Shown here: piece by piece, positions 45,699 to 55,102 of the stretch
Position numbering within the stretch: position 1 is the stretch's first letter
Layout of the letters: each line of letters starts with the position of its first letter
Assembly: GCA_015063845.1 (NCBI GenBank)
Contig: SVTJ01000001.1
Coordinates: 248,001-312,000 of the forward strand
Length of the DNA: 64,000 bases
DNA from: Oscillospiraceae bacterium
Lineage (GTDB): Bacteria; Bacillota; Clostridia; Oscillospirales; CAG-272
Direction: 5' to 3'
Notes under the pieces: model-generated
Told to the model about the DNA's origin: nothing
The model's input: the letters and a program-made list of their open reading frames with translations, nothing else
Databases searched by the model: none
Program-made: the position numbers and the translations under genes

Positions 45699-46515
45699 AT
45701 ATGAGTATTTTTTTGATCTTTTTATTCTCATACACGCAAAGCTCACGCACACCGCAAACTTTGGCATATTCAACAGCCTCATCAAAAAAGCAAAGTATAC
45801 TGTCTGTACTGTGGCAGTCACTGTTGATCATAATATTCGCGTTTTTCTCTGCAAGGCGTTTGAGTATAAAATCATCAGGATACGGCTTTTTTCTCCAACC
45901 GCGCGAGATAGCGCCAGTATTTATCTCGAATATCTTATCCTTTTCAATGAGAGCGTCAACTGCCTCAAGAGACACGTTGCGATATGCTCTTGAGGTTACG
46001 TCTATAAAAGGATATTTTTCATTGAATTTGGTGATGAGATCAACGTGTCCGATTATATCGCAATTCGTTTTATTTACCACGTCTGAGACAAGGCTGTAAT
46101 AGTCCTCTATCAAAGCGAGCATATTACCGCCGTAAAGCTTATCTGCAAAATCCAAAAGCGTTTTTGGGGCAAGGTCAACGTCTATACGAACACCGTCCTT
46201 TATAACGGCGTGAACCGAACCTATAACGTAGTCAAAAGCATACTCCGGTGCAGAAGAAAAATAATCCTGCTCAATTCCGAGAAGCACCTCAATCTTATCA
46301 GCATAAGCTGACTTTAATCGGTTTATCTCGCGGATATAATCATTCTGCCCGTCTCTTGACATAGTCCACTCGGTATTCTTTTCGTCAATATACGAATGTC
46401 CCGAAAATCCAAGTGCTGTGCAACCAAGCTCTATCGCGGAGGCAAGCATCTGTTCTGCCGAGTGCTTGCCATCGCAAAAATTTGTGTGAGTGTGAAAATT
46501 ACACCTTGGTGTCAT
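45697..46515 (-). CDS. hisK: Histidinol-phosphatase, PHP family
   Basis: 272-aa PHP-domain phosphatase removing phosphate from histidinol phosphate. Metal ligands are seen in [11 protein letters not shown] near the N terminus, GIEQDYF, a GSVHAVI histidine, GHVDLITK and NSDCHSTD. Last gene of the his operon, overlapping hisIE by 4 nt, which supports this substrate over other PHP phosphoesterases. Confidence 0.92.
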   Translation of the reverse strand: MTPRCNFHTHTNFCDGKHSAEQMLASAIELGCTALGFSGHSYIDEKNTEWTMSRDGQNDYIREINRLKSAYADKIEVLLGIEQDYFSSAPEYAFDYVIGSVHAVIKDGVRIDVDLAPKTLLDFADKLYGGNMLALIEDYYSLVSDVVNKTNCDIIGHVDLITKFNEKYPFIDVTSRAYRNVSLEAVDALIEKDKIFEINTGAISRGWRKKPYPDDFILKRLAEKNANIMINSDCHSTDSILCFFDEAVEYAKVCGVRELCVYENKKIKKILI

Positions 46516-47159
46516 TTGGTCATCTTCTCCTGCTTGACCTTGTGGTCGAGCACGTTTCTTGATGCAAGCTCCATCTTCACGTCGTCAAGCGTGATACCCA
46601 TCTCAATCATAAGCACCATTACGTGATACACAAGGTCTGCTATCTCGTATATAGTCTCAGCCTTGTCGTTTGCCTTACCTGCGATTATTACCTCTGTGCT
46701 CTCCTCGCCGACCTTTTTGAGTATCTTATCAATGCCCTTTTCAAAAAGATACGTTGTATAAGAGCCTTCCTTCTTATCTGTCTTTCTGCCCTCGATTATC
46801 TTCATAAGAGCTTCAAGTGAGAACTCCTCGCTCTCTCCCTTGTATACTACGTCATTGAAGCAGCTGTCTGTACCCGTATGGCAAGCGGGACCGTCCTTGT
46901 ATACAGTCACGGTAAGAGCGTCCTTATCGCAATCGGTGACGATAGAGACGATGTGCTGCTTGTTGCCCGAAGTCTCGCCCTTTCTCCAAAGGCACTTGCG
47001 TGAACGCGACCAGAAGCACGTAGTTCCCTCCGCCATACTTATTTCAAGACTTTCCTTGTTCATATAAGCAACCGTGAGTACCTTCTTAGAAAGTGCATCC
47101 ACAACTACTGCGGGGATAAGTCCGTTTTCATCAAATTTAAGTTCGTTAATTCCAATCAT
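46512..47159 (-). CDS. hisI: Bifunctional phosphoribosyl-AMP cyclohydrolase / phosphoribosyl-ATP pyrophosphatase
   Basis: 215 aa fused HisI-HisE. HisI part (about 1-105): [17 protein letters not shown] and zinc cysteine/histidine segment [13 protein letters not shown]. HisE part (about 110-205): the MazG-like helices with [16 protein letters not shown] and [13 protein letters not shown]. Converts phosphoribosyl-ATP to the imidazolecarboxamide ribonucleotide precursor in steps 2 and 3. Located between hisF and hisK in pathway operon. Confidence 0.95.
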   Translation of the reverse strand: MIGINELKFDENGLIPAVVVDALSKKVLTVAYMNKESLEISMAEGTTCFWSRSRKCLWRKGETSGNKQHIVSIVTDCDKDALTVTVYKDGPACHTGTDSCFNDVVYKGESEEFSLEALMKIIEGRKTDKKEGSYTTYLFEKGIDKILKKVGEESTEVIIAGKANDKAETIYEIADLVYHVMVLMIEMGITLDDVKMELASRNVLDHKVKQEKMTK

Positions 47160-47173
47160 TTTTTACCTCTATA

Positions 47174-47932
47174 TTACAGTCTTACGTTGATATTGTTCTC
47201 TGCCAAGGTGCGCTTAAGGTCCTTTATATCCACCTCTCCAAAATGGAAGATAGATGCCGCAAGTCCCGCGTCTACCTTAGGCAAGCTGTTAAACAATGTT
47301 ATGAAATCCTCAATGCAGCCCGCTCCGCCTGATGCTATCACGGGTACTTTTACGGCATTACATACCGCGTCAAGCATTTCAAGGTCGAAGCCCTGCTTTA
47401 CTCCGTCAGTATCAATGCTGTTGACTACTATCTCTCCCGCACCGCGTTCTACGCACTGCTTTATCCACGATATAGCCTCCATTCCCGTGTTTTCTCTGCC
47501 GCCCTTAGCAAACACACGGAAAACTCCGTCAACTCGCTTCACGTCGACCGAAAGCACCACGCACTGGTCTCCGTACTTCTTAGCCGCCTCTTCAACAAGC
47601 GCGGGATTTCTTATAGCTCCCGAGTTTACGCTGACCTTATCAGCTCCACATTTAAGTACTCTGTCAAAATCGTCAATGGTATTGATGCCGCCGCCAACCG
47701 TGAGCGGTATGAACACCTTGCTTGCCGTTTCCTTAAGAATATCAGTAAACAGCGCTCTGCCCTCAAAAGATGCGGTTATATCATAGAATACGAGCTCGTC
47801 AGCACCGCATTCGCTATAATACTCAGCGAGTGTTACGGGAGACGATACGTCTGCAAGTCCCAAAAAGTTTACACCCTTTACTACTCTGCCGTTCTTTACG
47901 TCAAGACAAGGAATAATACGCTTTGTTATCAT
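47174..47932 (-). CDS. hisF: Imidazole glycerol phosphate synthase, cyclase subunit
   Basis: 252-aa TIM barrel which with HisH makes imidazole glycerol phosphate and AICAR. Catalytic Asp in IIPCLDVKNGRVVKG (about residue 11) and in VVLSVDVKRVDG (about 130). ATG 47932 follows GGAGGAAAT and overlaps the hisA stop by 4 nt. Confidence 0.96.
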   Translation of the reverse strand: MITKRIIPCLDVKNGRVVKGVNFLGLADVSSPVTLAEYYSECGADELVFYDITASFEGRALFTDILKETASKVFIPLTVGGGINTIDDFDRVLKCGADKVSVNSGAIRNPALVEEAAKKYGDQCVVLSVDVKRVDGVFRVFAKGGRENTGMEAISWIKQCVERGAGEIVVNSIDTDGVKQGFDLEMLDAVCNAVKVPVIASGGAGCIEDFITLFNSLPKVDAGLAASIFHFGEVDIKDLKRTLAENNINVRL

Positions 47933-48657
47933 ATTTCCTCCATTATGTTTGCAAGAGTGATACATTTTGAAAGCTCGAGTGCGCCTGTATAGAGTGCTTT
48001 TCCAACGATCGCGCCGAATATATCCATATTAGCAAGTACTACTATGTCTTCCTCAGAGGAGACACCGCCCGAAGCTATGATGTTCATTTCAAAATTATCA
48101 TAAAGCTCTCTATAAAGATCTCTATTAGTTCCCGACATCATTCCGTCCTTGGAGATATCGGTGCAAATAATCGTTTTAACACCGAGCTCTTCAAGCTTTT
48201 GACAAAAATCAAAGCAAGAGAGAGCCGAGGTCTCAAGCCAGCCCTTTATCGCAACGTAACCGTCCTTTATGTCTACACCGACAACTATCTTCTCTCCGTA
48301 AGCATTAACTGCAGCAGAAAGAAATTCGGGGTCTGTAACAGCTGCCGTGCCTATAATTACACGGTCAACACCTATATCTATATAGCTCTTTACACGGTCA
48401 AGCGTACGTATTCCGCCACCCACCTCGACTGATAACGAGGTGTTCTCGGTTATTCTCTTTATCGTATCAAAATTTGCGCAAGTTCCGTCCTTAGCACCGT
48501 CAAGGTCGACCACGTGTAAATATTTTGCTCCTGCCAACTCAAATTCCTTGGCAACAGCCACAGGGTCGTCATTGTAGACAGTGACCTTATCGTAGTCACC
48601 CTTGACAAGACGAACCGCTTTTCCGCCTATCAAATCAATCGCGGGTATAATGTTCAT
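47929..48657 (-). CDS. hisA: ProFAR isomerase
   Basis: 242-aa TIM-barrel isomerase; catalytic Asp in IIPAIDLIGGKAVRLVKGDY (residue 8) and ICTDISKDGMMSG. Overlaps hisF by 4 nt and follows hisH by 11 nt. Confidence 0.96.
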   Translation of the reverse strand: MNIIPAIDLIGGKAVRLVKGDYDKVTVYNDDPVAVAKEFELAGAKYLHVVDLDGAKDGTCANFDTIKRITENTSLSVEVGGGIRTLDRVKSYIDIGVDRVIIGTAAVTDPEFLSAAVNAYGEKIVVGVDIKDGYVAIKGWLETSALSCFDFCQKLEELGVKTIICTDISKDGMMSGTNRDLYRELYDNFEMNIIASGGVSSEEDIVVLANMDIFGAIVGKALYTGALELSKCITLANIMEEI

Positions 48658-48668
48658 AAAAACCTCCG

Positions 48669-49280
48669 TTAGATCTCACAAAATGCCTTGAGGATCGAAA
48701 GACCTACGTTTCCGCTCTTTTCGGGGTGAAACTGACAGCCCCAAACGTTACCCGAACGAACGGCAGCCGTAATCGGCTTGCCATATTCAGCTGTCGCTAT
48801 CAAAGCTTCCTCACACTCAACTCCGTAGTATGAATGAACGAAATATACACAATCGTTATCTCCAAGATACTTGAATATCTCGTCCTTTTCCCCCACAAAA
48901 TCAAGCTTATTCCAGCCCATATGCGGTATCTTAAGCTCACTCGGCACATCCCCCTCAAGTGGCTTTATCTCACCCTTGATAAGTCCAAGTCCCTCGTGAA
49001 CACCATACTCGTAGCTTCTCTCAAAGAGCATCTGCATGCCGAGGCATATTCCAATAAGAGGTTTACCTTTTGAGACCTCATCGAGCACGACCTTGTCAAG
49101 TCCGCCTGCGCGAAGCTTTTTTGCCGCATCCTCAAATGCACCTACACCTGGCAGAATTATTCTGTCCGCCTTTGCTATCACCTCTTTATCTGAGGTAACG
49201 ACCGCTTGCTCTCCTATCTTTGAAAAGGAGCTTTTAAGTGAAAAAAGATTTCCTATTCCGTAGTCAATAATCGCGATCAT
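48669..49280 (-). CDS. hisH: Imidazole glycerol phosphate synthase, glutaminase subunit
   Basis: 203-aa class I glutamine amidotransferase supplying ammonia to HisF. Nucleophile Cys in GICLGMQMLFE (about residue 79), His and Glu in CQFHPEKSG near the C terminus. Starts 4 nt inside the hisB stop. Confidence 0.96.
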   Translation of the reverse strand: MIAIIDYGIGNLFSLKSSFSKIGEQAVVTSDKEVIAKADRIILPGVGAFEDAAKKLRAGGLDKVVLDEVSKGKPLIGICLGMQMLFERSYEYGVHEGLGLIKGEIKPLEGDVPSELKIPHMGWNKLDFVGEKDEIFKYLGDNDCVYFVHSYYGVECEEALIATAEYGKPITAAVRSGNVWGCQFHPEKSGNVGLSILKAFCEI

Positions 49281-49867
49281 ACAAGCTTTCCTTTTGTAGA
49301 GGGTATTTCCCCTGCTCTTTTTTCGTCTATTGCCACAGCTGCTCTCAAAGCTCTTGCGAGTGACTTAAACGCTCCTTCAATAATGTGGTGCGAGTTTGTT
49401 CCCGCTAGCTGTTTTACGTGAAGAGTTATTCCCGCATTTCTTGTGAATGCTATCATAAACTCCTCAACAAGCTCTGTGTCAAAATCGCCAACCTTTTCGG
49501 TGGGTATCTTAAGGTCATACGCAAGGCAGTCTCTGCCCGAGATGTCAACAGCGCACAAAACAAGTGCCTCATCCATAGGAAGTATCATACTTCCGTAACG
49601 GCAGATACCCTTGCAGTCACCAATAGCCGCACGAAATGCAAGACCGAGGCAAATGCCTATGTCCTCAACGCTGTGGTGATAGTCAACGTTTGTGTCGCCA
49701 ACGCACTTGACATCAAGGTCAAAGCAGCCGTGTGACGCAAACAACGTGAGCATGTGATCCATAAATCCACAGCCAGTATCAACGTTTACCTTTCCGCTCC
49801 CGTCAAGCTCAAATCCAAGCTTGATATCTGTCTCGGCAGTTTTTCTTTCAATATACTTGTTTCTCAT
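49277..49867 (-). CDS. hisB: Imidazoleglycerol-phosphate dehydratase
   Basis: 196-aa monofunctional manganese enzyme. Duplicated His motifs GFMDHMLTLFASHG plus VDYHHSVEDIGICLG, and later THRNAGITLHV-type plus HIIEGAFKSLARAL. No phosphatase domain: that role is taken by hisK. 4-nt overlaps with both neighbours. Confidence 0.96.
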   Translation of the reverse strand: MRNKYIERKTAETDIKLGFELDGSGKVNVDTGCGFMDHMLTLFASHGCFDLDVKCVGDTNVDYHHSVEDIGICLGLAFRAAIGDCKGICRYGSMILPMDEALVLCAVDISGRDCLAYDLKIPTEKVGDFDTELVEEFMIAFTRNAGITLHVKQLAGTNSHHIIEGAFKSLARALRAAVAIDEKRAGEIPSTKGKLV

Positions 49868-50943
49868 ATGTTCTCTCCTTTTTCTTTAAGGATATGCTCT
49901 ACCGTAAGCAGCAGCTTGTCCATTTGTTCACGGCTTCCCACGGTTATTCTGTTATACTCACATATTGCGGGAGTATCAAAGTGTCTTACGAGTATTCCAC
50001 GTTTCTTAAGCTCCAGATAAAGCTCCTTACCGCCTATGTCTTTGCTCTTTGCGAAAATAAAGTTTGCCTTTGACGGCGTTACCTCAAAGCCCATATTTAC
50101 AAGCTTTTTTACGGTGTATTCGCGTGCTTCTATTACCTTTTTGCAATTATTGACGTAATAGTCGTTGTCTTTTATCGCGGCAATTCCCGCAACCATTGTA
50201 AGTCGGTTTATGTTATAGGGATTAGTGGAATACTTTATCTTTTCAAGGTCTGCTATGAGCTCTGCGTCCGCTATAGCGAAACCAAGTCTTGCTCCTGCCA
50301 TCGAGCGAGACTTTGAATATGTGCAGACTACAATAAGATTTTTATACTTATTTGTAAGCGACACCGCACTTTCCGCACCGAAATCAACGTATGCCTCGTC
50401 AACAAGCACCACTCGCTCAGGGTTTGCAACGACTATGCTTTCGACATCGTCAAGCGACAGCGCAATACCCGTCGGTGCATTTGGGTTAGCGATGACAACG
50501 TTCGCATCATTCGCCATATAGTCAGCAAGATTTATTGTAAAATCTTCGTTAAGCGGTACTGCCTTATAATCAACACCGTAAAGCTCCGCGTAAACACGAT
50601 AAAACCCATAGGATATTGACGGGAATTTCACGGGATGCTCGCGCTCGTCGCAAAACGCCATAAAGAAGAAATTAAGAATGTCGTCAGAGCCGTTCGAGAC
50701 AAAAACATTTTCTCTTTTCACTCCGTAAAGAGACGCAATAGCGTCCTTAAGCGCCTTGCAGGTGGGATCGGGGTAAAGATTAAGCTTTGATACCTCTTCT
50801 GAGTTCACAGCAGCTATAACGCCGTCTGAGGGCGGATAGGGCGACTCGTTGGTATTGAGCTTGACGTATTGCATATCCGTAGGCTGCTCACCCGGGGTAT
50901 ATGCCTCAAGTCCCGAAAATCTGCTGTTCATATACTTGCTCAT
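49864..50943 (-). CDS. hisC: Histidinol-phosphate aminotransferase
   Basis: 359-aa PLP fold-type I aminotransferase. LNTNESPYPPS near the N terminus, PLP lysine in CTYSKSRSMAGARLGF, NPNAPTG and the C-terminal arginine in NRITVGSREQ. Makes histidinol phosphate from imidazole acetol phosphate. hisD ends 7 nt upstream. Confidence 0.95.
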   Translation of the reverse strand: MSKYMNSRFSGLEAYTPGEQPTDMQYVKLNTNESPYPPSDGVIAAVNSEEVSKLNLYPDPTCKALKDAIASLYGVKRENVFVSNGSDDILNFFFMAFCDEREHPVKFPSISYGFYRVYAELYGVDYKAVPLNEDFTINLADYMANDANVVIANPNAPTGIALSLDDVESIVVANPERVVLVDEAYVDFGAESAVSLTNKYKNLIVVCTYSKSRSMAGARLGFAIADAELIADLEKIKYSTNPYNINRLTMVAGIAAIKDNDYYVNNCKKVIEAREYTVKKLVNMGFEVTPSKANFIFAKSKDIGGKELYLELKKRGILVRHFDTPAICEYNRITVGSREQMDKLLLTVEHILKEKGENI

Positions 50944-50950
50944 TTACCGA

Positions 50951-52228
50951 TCACTCCTCGTCAAATCTTATGACTGCGCTCTTTGCGTGCGCGCCAAGTC
51001 CTTCCTTGTTGGCAAAATACTCAACGTCACGGCAAACCTTTTCGAGTGCATCACGTGTAAAGTAGCTGAACTGAGTTTTCTTCACAAAATCATCGACCGA
51101 CAACGGGCTTGAAAAGCGAGCCGTGCCGCTTGTGGGAAGTGTGTGATTAGGACCTGCCATATAGTCGCCGAGAGCCTCGGGACAATACTTGCCCATAAAT
51201 ATTGAGCCTGCGTTCTTTATTTTGTCGAGATACATAAACGGCTCGTCAACGCAGATCTCAAGATGCTCGGGAGCAATGCTGTTTGCAACCTCCACTGCCT
51301 CGTCTATGCTCGACGTAATGATTATCTTTCCATTGTTATCGATAGACGTTCTTGCTATCTCCTCTCTGGAAAGCAAAGGTATCTGGCGTTCAAGTTCTAA
51401 TGAAACTCCCATCGCAAGAGCTTCGCTATTTGTAACAAGTACCGCACTCGCCATTCTATCATGCTCAGCCTGTGAGAGCAGATCTGCAGCTACGTATTTC
51501 GGGTTGCAGGTTCGGTCTGCAATAATAAGTATCTCACTCGGTCCCGCTATCATATCTATAGAGACCTTACCGAACACCTGCTTCTTAGCCTCAGCTACAA
51601 AAGCGTTACCCGGACCAACTATCTTATCAACGCAAGGAATGGTTTCGGTTCCGTAAGCAAGAGCGGCAACAGCCTGAGCTCCGCCAACCTTGAATATACG
51701 GTCAACACCCGCGATATACGCGGCTGCGAGAATATGCGGATTAACCTTTCCGTCCTTTTTTGGGGGTGTTACCATAACTATCTCGGGACATCCTGCGATC
51801 TTTGCGGGAACAGCGTTCATAAGTACGCTTGACGGATATGCCGCCGTGCCACCCGGGACGTAAAGACCGACCTTTTCTATCGGTATTACCTTTTGTCCTA
51901 TTATAACGCCGTCATTTTCATTTATCAAAAAGCTGTTACGCACCTGTCTTGAATGGAACGCGTAGATATTATCCTTTGCTTTCTTGAGTATGTCGATGAA
52001 CTCCGTGTCAACAGCCTCAAGAGCTTCGGTTATCTCCTCTGCACTCACCTCAAGACTGTCGAGCAAAACGCCGTCAAACTTCTCGCAATATTCGAGAACA
52101 GCCGCATCCTTATTTGCTCTTACGTTTGCAATAATTCCAGCAACAATTTCCTCAACGTTGCTTTTATTCTCTACACGCGCAAATATCTCGTCCTTTGATA
52201 TCTCGCTGTATTTATAGGTCTTTATCAT
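50951..52228 (-). CDS. hisD: Histidinol dehydrogenase
   Basis: 425-aa zinc enzyme catalysing two NAD oxidations of histidinol to histidine. VPGGTAAYPSSVLMNAVPA, AGPSEILIIAD, the QAEHD metal region and PEHLEI, with C-terminal GLGAHAKSA, are diagnostic. ATG 52228 follows GGAGGATAA; a GTG five codons upstream overlaps that site. 21 nt follow hisG. Confidence 0.96.
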   Translation of the reverse strand: MIKTYKYSEISKDEIFARVENKSNVEEIVAGIIANVRANKDAAVLEYCEKFDGVLLDSLEVSAEEITEALEAVDTEFIDILKKAKDNIYAFHSRQVRNSFLINENDGVIIGQKVIPIEKVGLYVPGGTAAYPSSVLMNAVPAKIAGCPEIVMVTPPKKDGKVNPHILAAAYIAGVDRIFKVGGAQAVAALAYGTETIPCVDKIVGPGNAFVAEAKKQVFGKVSIDMIAGPSEILIIADRTCNPKYVAADLLSQAEHDRMASAVLVTNSEALAMGVSLELERQIPLLSREEIARTSIDNNGKIIITSSIDEAVEVANSIAPEHLEICVDEPFMYLDKIKNAGSIFMGKYCPEALGDYMAGPNHTLPTSGTARFSSPLSVDDFVKKTQFSYFTRDALEKVCRDVEYFANKEGLGAHAKSAVIRFDEE

Positions 52229-52249
52229 TTTATCCTCCGACACGTCGTG

Positions 52250-52882
52250 TCAATTTTTTAAATTACTTCTAACACCCTCGCAGATACTGCGTATCTCCTC
52301 GTTCTTGAACTTATAGCTTGATTTATTCGCGATAAGTATCGCGCTGATGTCAACGATATCAGCCTTAGGCTCAAGATCATTTTCGAGAAGCGTCTTTCCC
52401 GTCTCAACGATATCGACAATTACGTCCGAAAGTCCAAGAATAGGCGCGATCTCAATAGAGCCGTTAAGCTTTATAATATCGATCTCTCTGCTTTGTTGAT
52501 TATAATAATTCTTTGCTATATTCGGAAACTTGGTCGCAACGCGAAGAGTTCTGTCTCGTCTGTCACAAAAGTCTTTTTTTGCGGCAACAGCCATTCTGCA
52601 TTTGCCTATGCCGAGATCCTCAAGCTCATATATATCGGGCGAATACTCAAGAATTATATCCTTTCCCGCTATTCCTATATCCGCCGCACCGCGCTCAACG
52701 TAGATAACAACGTCGGACGGCTTTACCCAAAAGTATCTTACTCCCTTTTCGGGATTTTCAAATATAAGCTTTCTGTTCTGCTCCTTTATCGAGGGGCACT
52801 CAAATCCTGCTGCCTCAAGTATAGAATACACCTTTTCTCCAAGTCGTCCCTTGGGGAGTGCAATATTTACCATTTGCTTCAT
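52250..52882 (-). CDS. hisG: ATP phosphoribosyltransferase, short catalytic form
   Basis: First step of histidine synthesis. 210 aa, the short HisG lacking the C-terminal regulatory ACT-like domain, thus dependent on HisZ, encoded just upstream with a 4-nt overlap. IALPKGRLGEK near the N terminus and GIAGKDIILEY, DIVETGKTLLENDL are family segments. Likely feedback-inhibited by histidine through HisZ. Confidence 0.95.
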   Translation of the reverse strand: MKQMVNIALPKGRLGEKVYSILEAAGFECPSIKEQNRKLIFENPEKGVRYFWVKPSDVVIYVERGAADIGIAGKDIILEYSPDIYELEDLGIGKCRMAVAAKKDFCDRRDRTLRVATKFPNIAKNYYNQQSREIDIIKLNGSIEIAPILGLSDVIVDIVETGKTLLENDLEPKADIVDISAILIANKSSYKFKNEEIRSICEGVRSNLKN

Positions 52883-53991
52883 AGCTCAACACCTCCCGCC
52901 GTGACCTTGACAAGTCGACGGTATCTGACGCTTTTATCGTCCTCAGCCGACACCTTGACGCTCTTTCCGTTGGCGTTGAACTGTCTTACAGTCTCAACCA
53001 CAGTCTTTACGTCAGCATCCTCGTCATAAACAAGCAATATATCCGTATCGTACTCGCTCTCATAATCTCCAAAGCGTTCAAGTCTATCAAGATACACCGC
53101 AAAGCCGATCGCGCCCATACGCTTTCCCATCTTCATAAGAAGCTTATCGTACCGACCGCCCGAAAGAATACTGTCGGGAATTGAATTTATAAAGCCCTTG
53201 AAGATCAATCCGTCGTAATAGTTAAAATCATTAACTATAGAAAAATCAAACTTCATCTTTTCTCCAAGCCCATACATCGCCATTATTTCGGATATGTTCT
53301 TGAGCTCACCATAAGCGAGCTTCATCTTTTCGTTCACGACACAGCTCTCAATCGTTTCAAGAGCTTCCGAAAGAGGCAGATAGATATCTGTCAACAAGCA
53401 AAGCTTATCTGCAATATTGCTGCCCACGCCAAGAGCTTCGCAAAGGCGTTTGATACCCGTTGTATTCTTGCTTTTAACAAGCTCAAGTATGTCTGCTCTG
53501 CTCGCACTATCTATATTCGCGCTGTCGAGAAGCCCCTCGATAAGTCCCATATGAGATACGTCAAGAACGTGATCCGAGCTTATCTGCTCAAGACTGCGCA
53601 TAGCAAGCATCACGACCTCGCTCTCAGCAAGCATATCAACGTAGCCAACGCATTCAAGACCAGTTTGCATTATCTCCTTGAAGCCGTGACTTACAGCAGA
53701 CGTTCTATAAACGGTCTCGTTATAATATAGCTTTTGAGTGCTTTTGCCGTTTGTGTTTATATTCTTGATTATGGAAAGCGTAACGTCAGGCTTAAGAGCC
53801 ATAAGCTTTCCGTCGGTATCCGTAAATGTCAGTATATTCTCGCTTATAAGAAAGCTTTTGTTACGGGCATAAAGATCGTATTCCTCAAATCTGCTTACCT
53901 TAAACTGAGAATATCCGTATTTTCTATATAATTCTCTGAGGCTGTAAATTGCCCGCTCCTCGTTTCTCAAAACGTCACCTGAAAAGGTCAT
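52879..53991 (-). CDS. hisZ: ATP phosphoribosyltransferase regulatory subunit, HisRS-like
   Basis: 370-aa class II tRNA-synthetase paralogue without aminoacylation function. LKPDVTLSIIKN, LYYNETVYR (motif 2 region), GGRYDKLLMKMGKRMGAIGFA (histidine-binding motif) are visible; the anticodon-binding domain is missing, distinguishing it from HisS. Pairs with short HisG. Overlaps yerC stop by 1 nt. Confidence 0.93.
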   Translation of the reverse strand: MTFSGDVLRNEERAIYSLRELYRKYGYSQFKVSRFEEYDLYARNKSFLISENILTFTDTDGKLMALKPDVTLSIIKNINTNGKSTQKLYYNETVYRTSAVSHGFKEIMQTGLECVGYVDMLAESEVVMLAMRSLEQISSDHVLDVSHMGLIEGLLDSANIDSASRADILELVKSKNTTGIKRLCEALGVGSNIADKLCLLTDIYLPLSEALETIESCVVNEKMKLAYGELKNISEIMAMYGLGEKMKFDFSIVNDFNYYDGLIFKGFINSIPDSILSGGRYDKLLMKMGKRMGAIGFAVYLDRLERFGDYESEYDTDILLVYDEDADVKTVVETVRQFNANGKSVKVSAEDDKSVRYRRLVKVTAGGVEL

Positions 53992-54281
53992 CAGTTCTTT
54001 TCTCCTATTTCCTCCAGTATCTTCGCGTATCCGCCGCTTCCGTACTGGTAGCTTCTGTTTACTCTGCTTATGGTCGCTGTGCTCGCGCCTGTTTCCTCAA
54101 CGATCTTATTATACACCACTTCCTCAGAAAGCAGCTTCGCAACAAGCAATCTCTGAGCAATATCCATAAGCTCCTTGCGTGTCATAAGGTCCTCAAGAAG
54201 TGCCTCGCAATCCTTCTCATTATCAACAGCAACTATTGCTTTTATAAGCAGTTTATAACCCTCATTTTCCTTGTAATTCAT
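53991..54281 (-). CDS. yerC: YerC/YecD TrpR-family regulator (probable HisR)
   Basis: 96-aa helical DNA-binding protein with the TrpR-type HTH: DLMTRKELMDIAQRLLVAKLL then YNKIVEETGASTATISRVNR. As the first gene of the histidine operon it is probably a histidine-sensing autoregulator, consistent with YerC of Bacillus being proposed as the HisR repressor. Ribosome site GGAGGTAATTTGTA. Binding site prediction is in the promoter entry. Confidence 0.88.
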   Translation of the reverse strand: MNYKENEGYKLLIKAIVAVDNEKDCEALLEDLMTRKELMDIAQRLLVAKLLSEEVVYNKIVEETGASTATISRVNRSYQYGSGGYAKILEEIGEKN

Positions 54282-54314
54282 TACAAATTACCTCCAAAAC
54301 TTTAATACTTTAAT

Positions 54315-54343
54315 ATGATAACACAATAAATTGTATTTGTCAA
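54315..54343 (-). promoter_or_regulatory. Histidine operon promoter with candidate operator
   Basis: Minus-strand -35 TTGACA (54338-54343), 17-bp spacer, -10 TATCAT (54315-54320). Between them the spacer has ACAAT/ATTGT half-sites (about 54322-54334), and an ACTTTAAT direct repeat lies between -10 and the yerC start. Either could bind YerC/HisR. Operator assignment is inference; no T-box seen here. Confidence 0.6.
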
Positions 54344-54385
54344 TGCTTTTAACAAAAAAACATGTGCTTTTTTCAACAAAAATAC

Positions 54386-54436
54386 CAAAAAGGCTGCTTG
54401 TTCAACCTAAGACAACGCCGAACAAAGGCAGCCTTT
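54386..54436 (-). terminator. Terminator of the Lgt-like/CPBP/HD operon
   Basis: AAAGGCTGC/GCAGCCTTT outer arms (54389-54397, 54428-54436), inner GTTC/GAAC, TTTTT on the minus strand. Confidence 0.82.
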
Positions 54437-54439
54437 ATT

Positions 54440-55102
54440 TTACAGTAGCATTTGGTTGTTTGCGCAAAGATGGAAAGTAAGGCCAAGGTGCTCCGCAGCC
54501 TTACGGCAAAGTATCATTCTATTGAGGAATATTTCAAAATATTCCATAACCGAGCTATATCTCGTGTCTATTTCAAGTTCAAGTGTTATTGTCTTGCTGT
54601 CGCTGTGTATCTTCAGCTCCGATGAAACGACGGAGAAATTAACTCTATCGTGGATATCAAAGGTAGAGACGTCATTATTTCGCACGCGGCTTCTTCGCAC
54701 ATCCGATTTGTCGGCAAGGATCAGCGCCGCCGCAATATGATTAACGGGGACACCCGTTCCTTCATCGTGATTACCTATCGCTGTCACGACGTTTGCGATA
54801 TCCTCGGGGGGCATTCCCATATTGTCGAGTATACGGAAAGCCATTATCGCTCCGCTTTGCGAATGCTCTACCCTGTTTACAAGATTTCCTATATCGTGCA
54901 TAAACGCCGCTATCTTCGCAAGCTCCACGTCGTGCTCGGAATACTTAAGTGTGGTCAATATATACTCGACCGTTGCAGCGACCTTTCCGACATGAGCAAA
55001 GCTATGCTCGGTAAATCCAAGAGCAAGCAAGGACGCATCCGCTCTTTTAATATACTCACATATAGAGGAATCGTTTTTTATCTTATCGTACGTCAGCTTC
55101 AT
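54440..55102 (-). CDS. HD-domain phosphohydrolase
   Basis: 220 aa; metal-dependent HD fold: HSFAHVGKVAATVEYI (first His), FMHDIGN (HD, about residue 68), IGNHDEGTG and ILADKSDVRRSR (later Asp). Cytosolic. Could act on nucleotides or cyclic nucleotides; substrate not assignable. Third in operon with Lgt-like and CPBP genes (4-nt overlap). Confidence 0.85.
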   Translation of the reverse strand: MKLTYDKIKNDSSICEYIKRADASLLALGFTEHSFAHVGKVAATVEYILTTLKYSEHDVELAKIAAFMHDIGNLVNRVEHSQSGAIMAFRILDNMGMPPEDIANVVTAIGNHDEGTGVPVNHIAAALILADKSDVRRSRVRNNDVSTFDIHDRVNFSVVSSELKIHSDSKTITLELEIDTRYSSVMEYFEIFLNRMILCRKAAEHLGLTFHLCANNQMLL

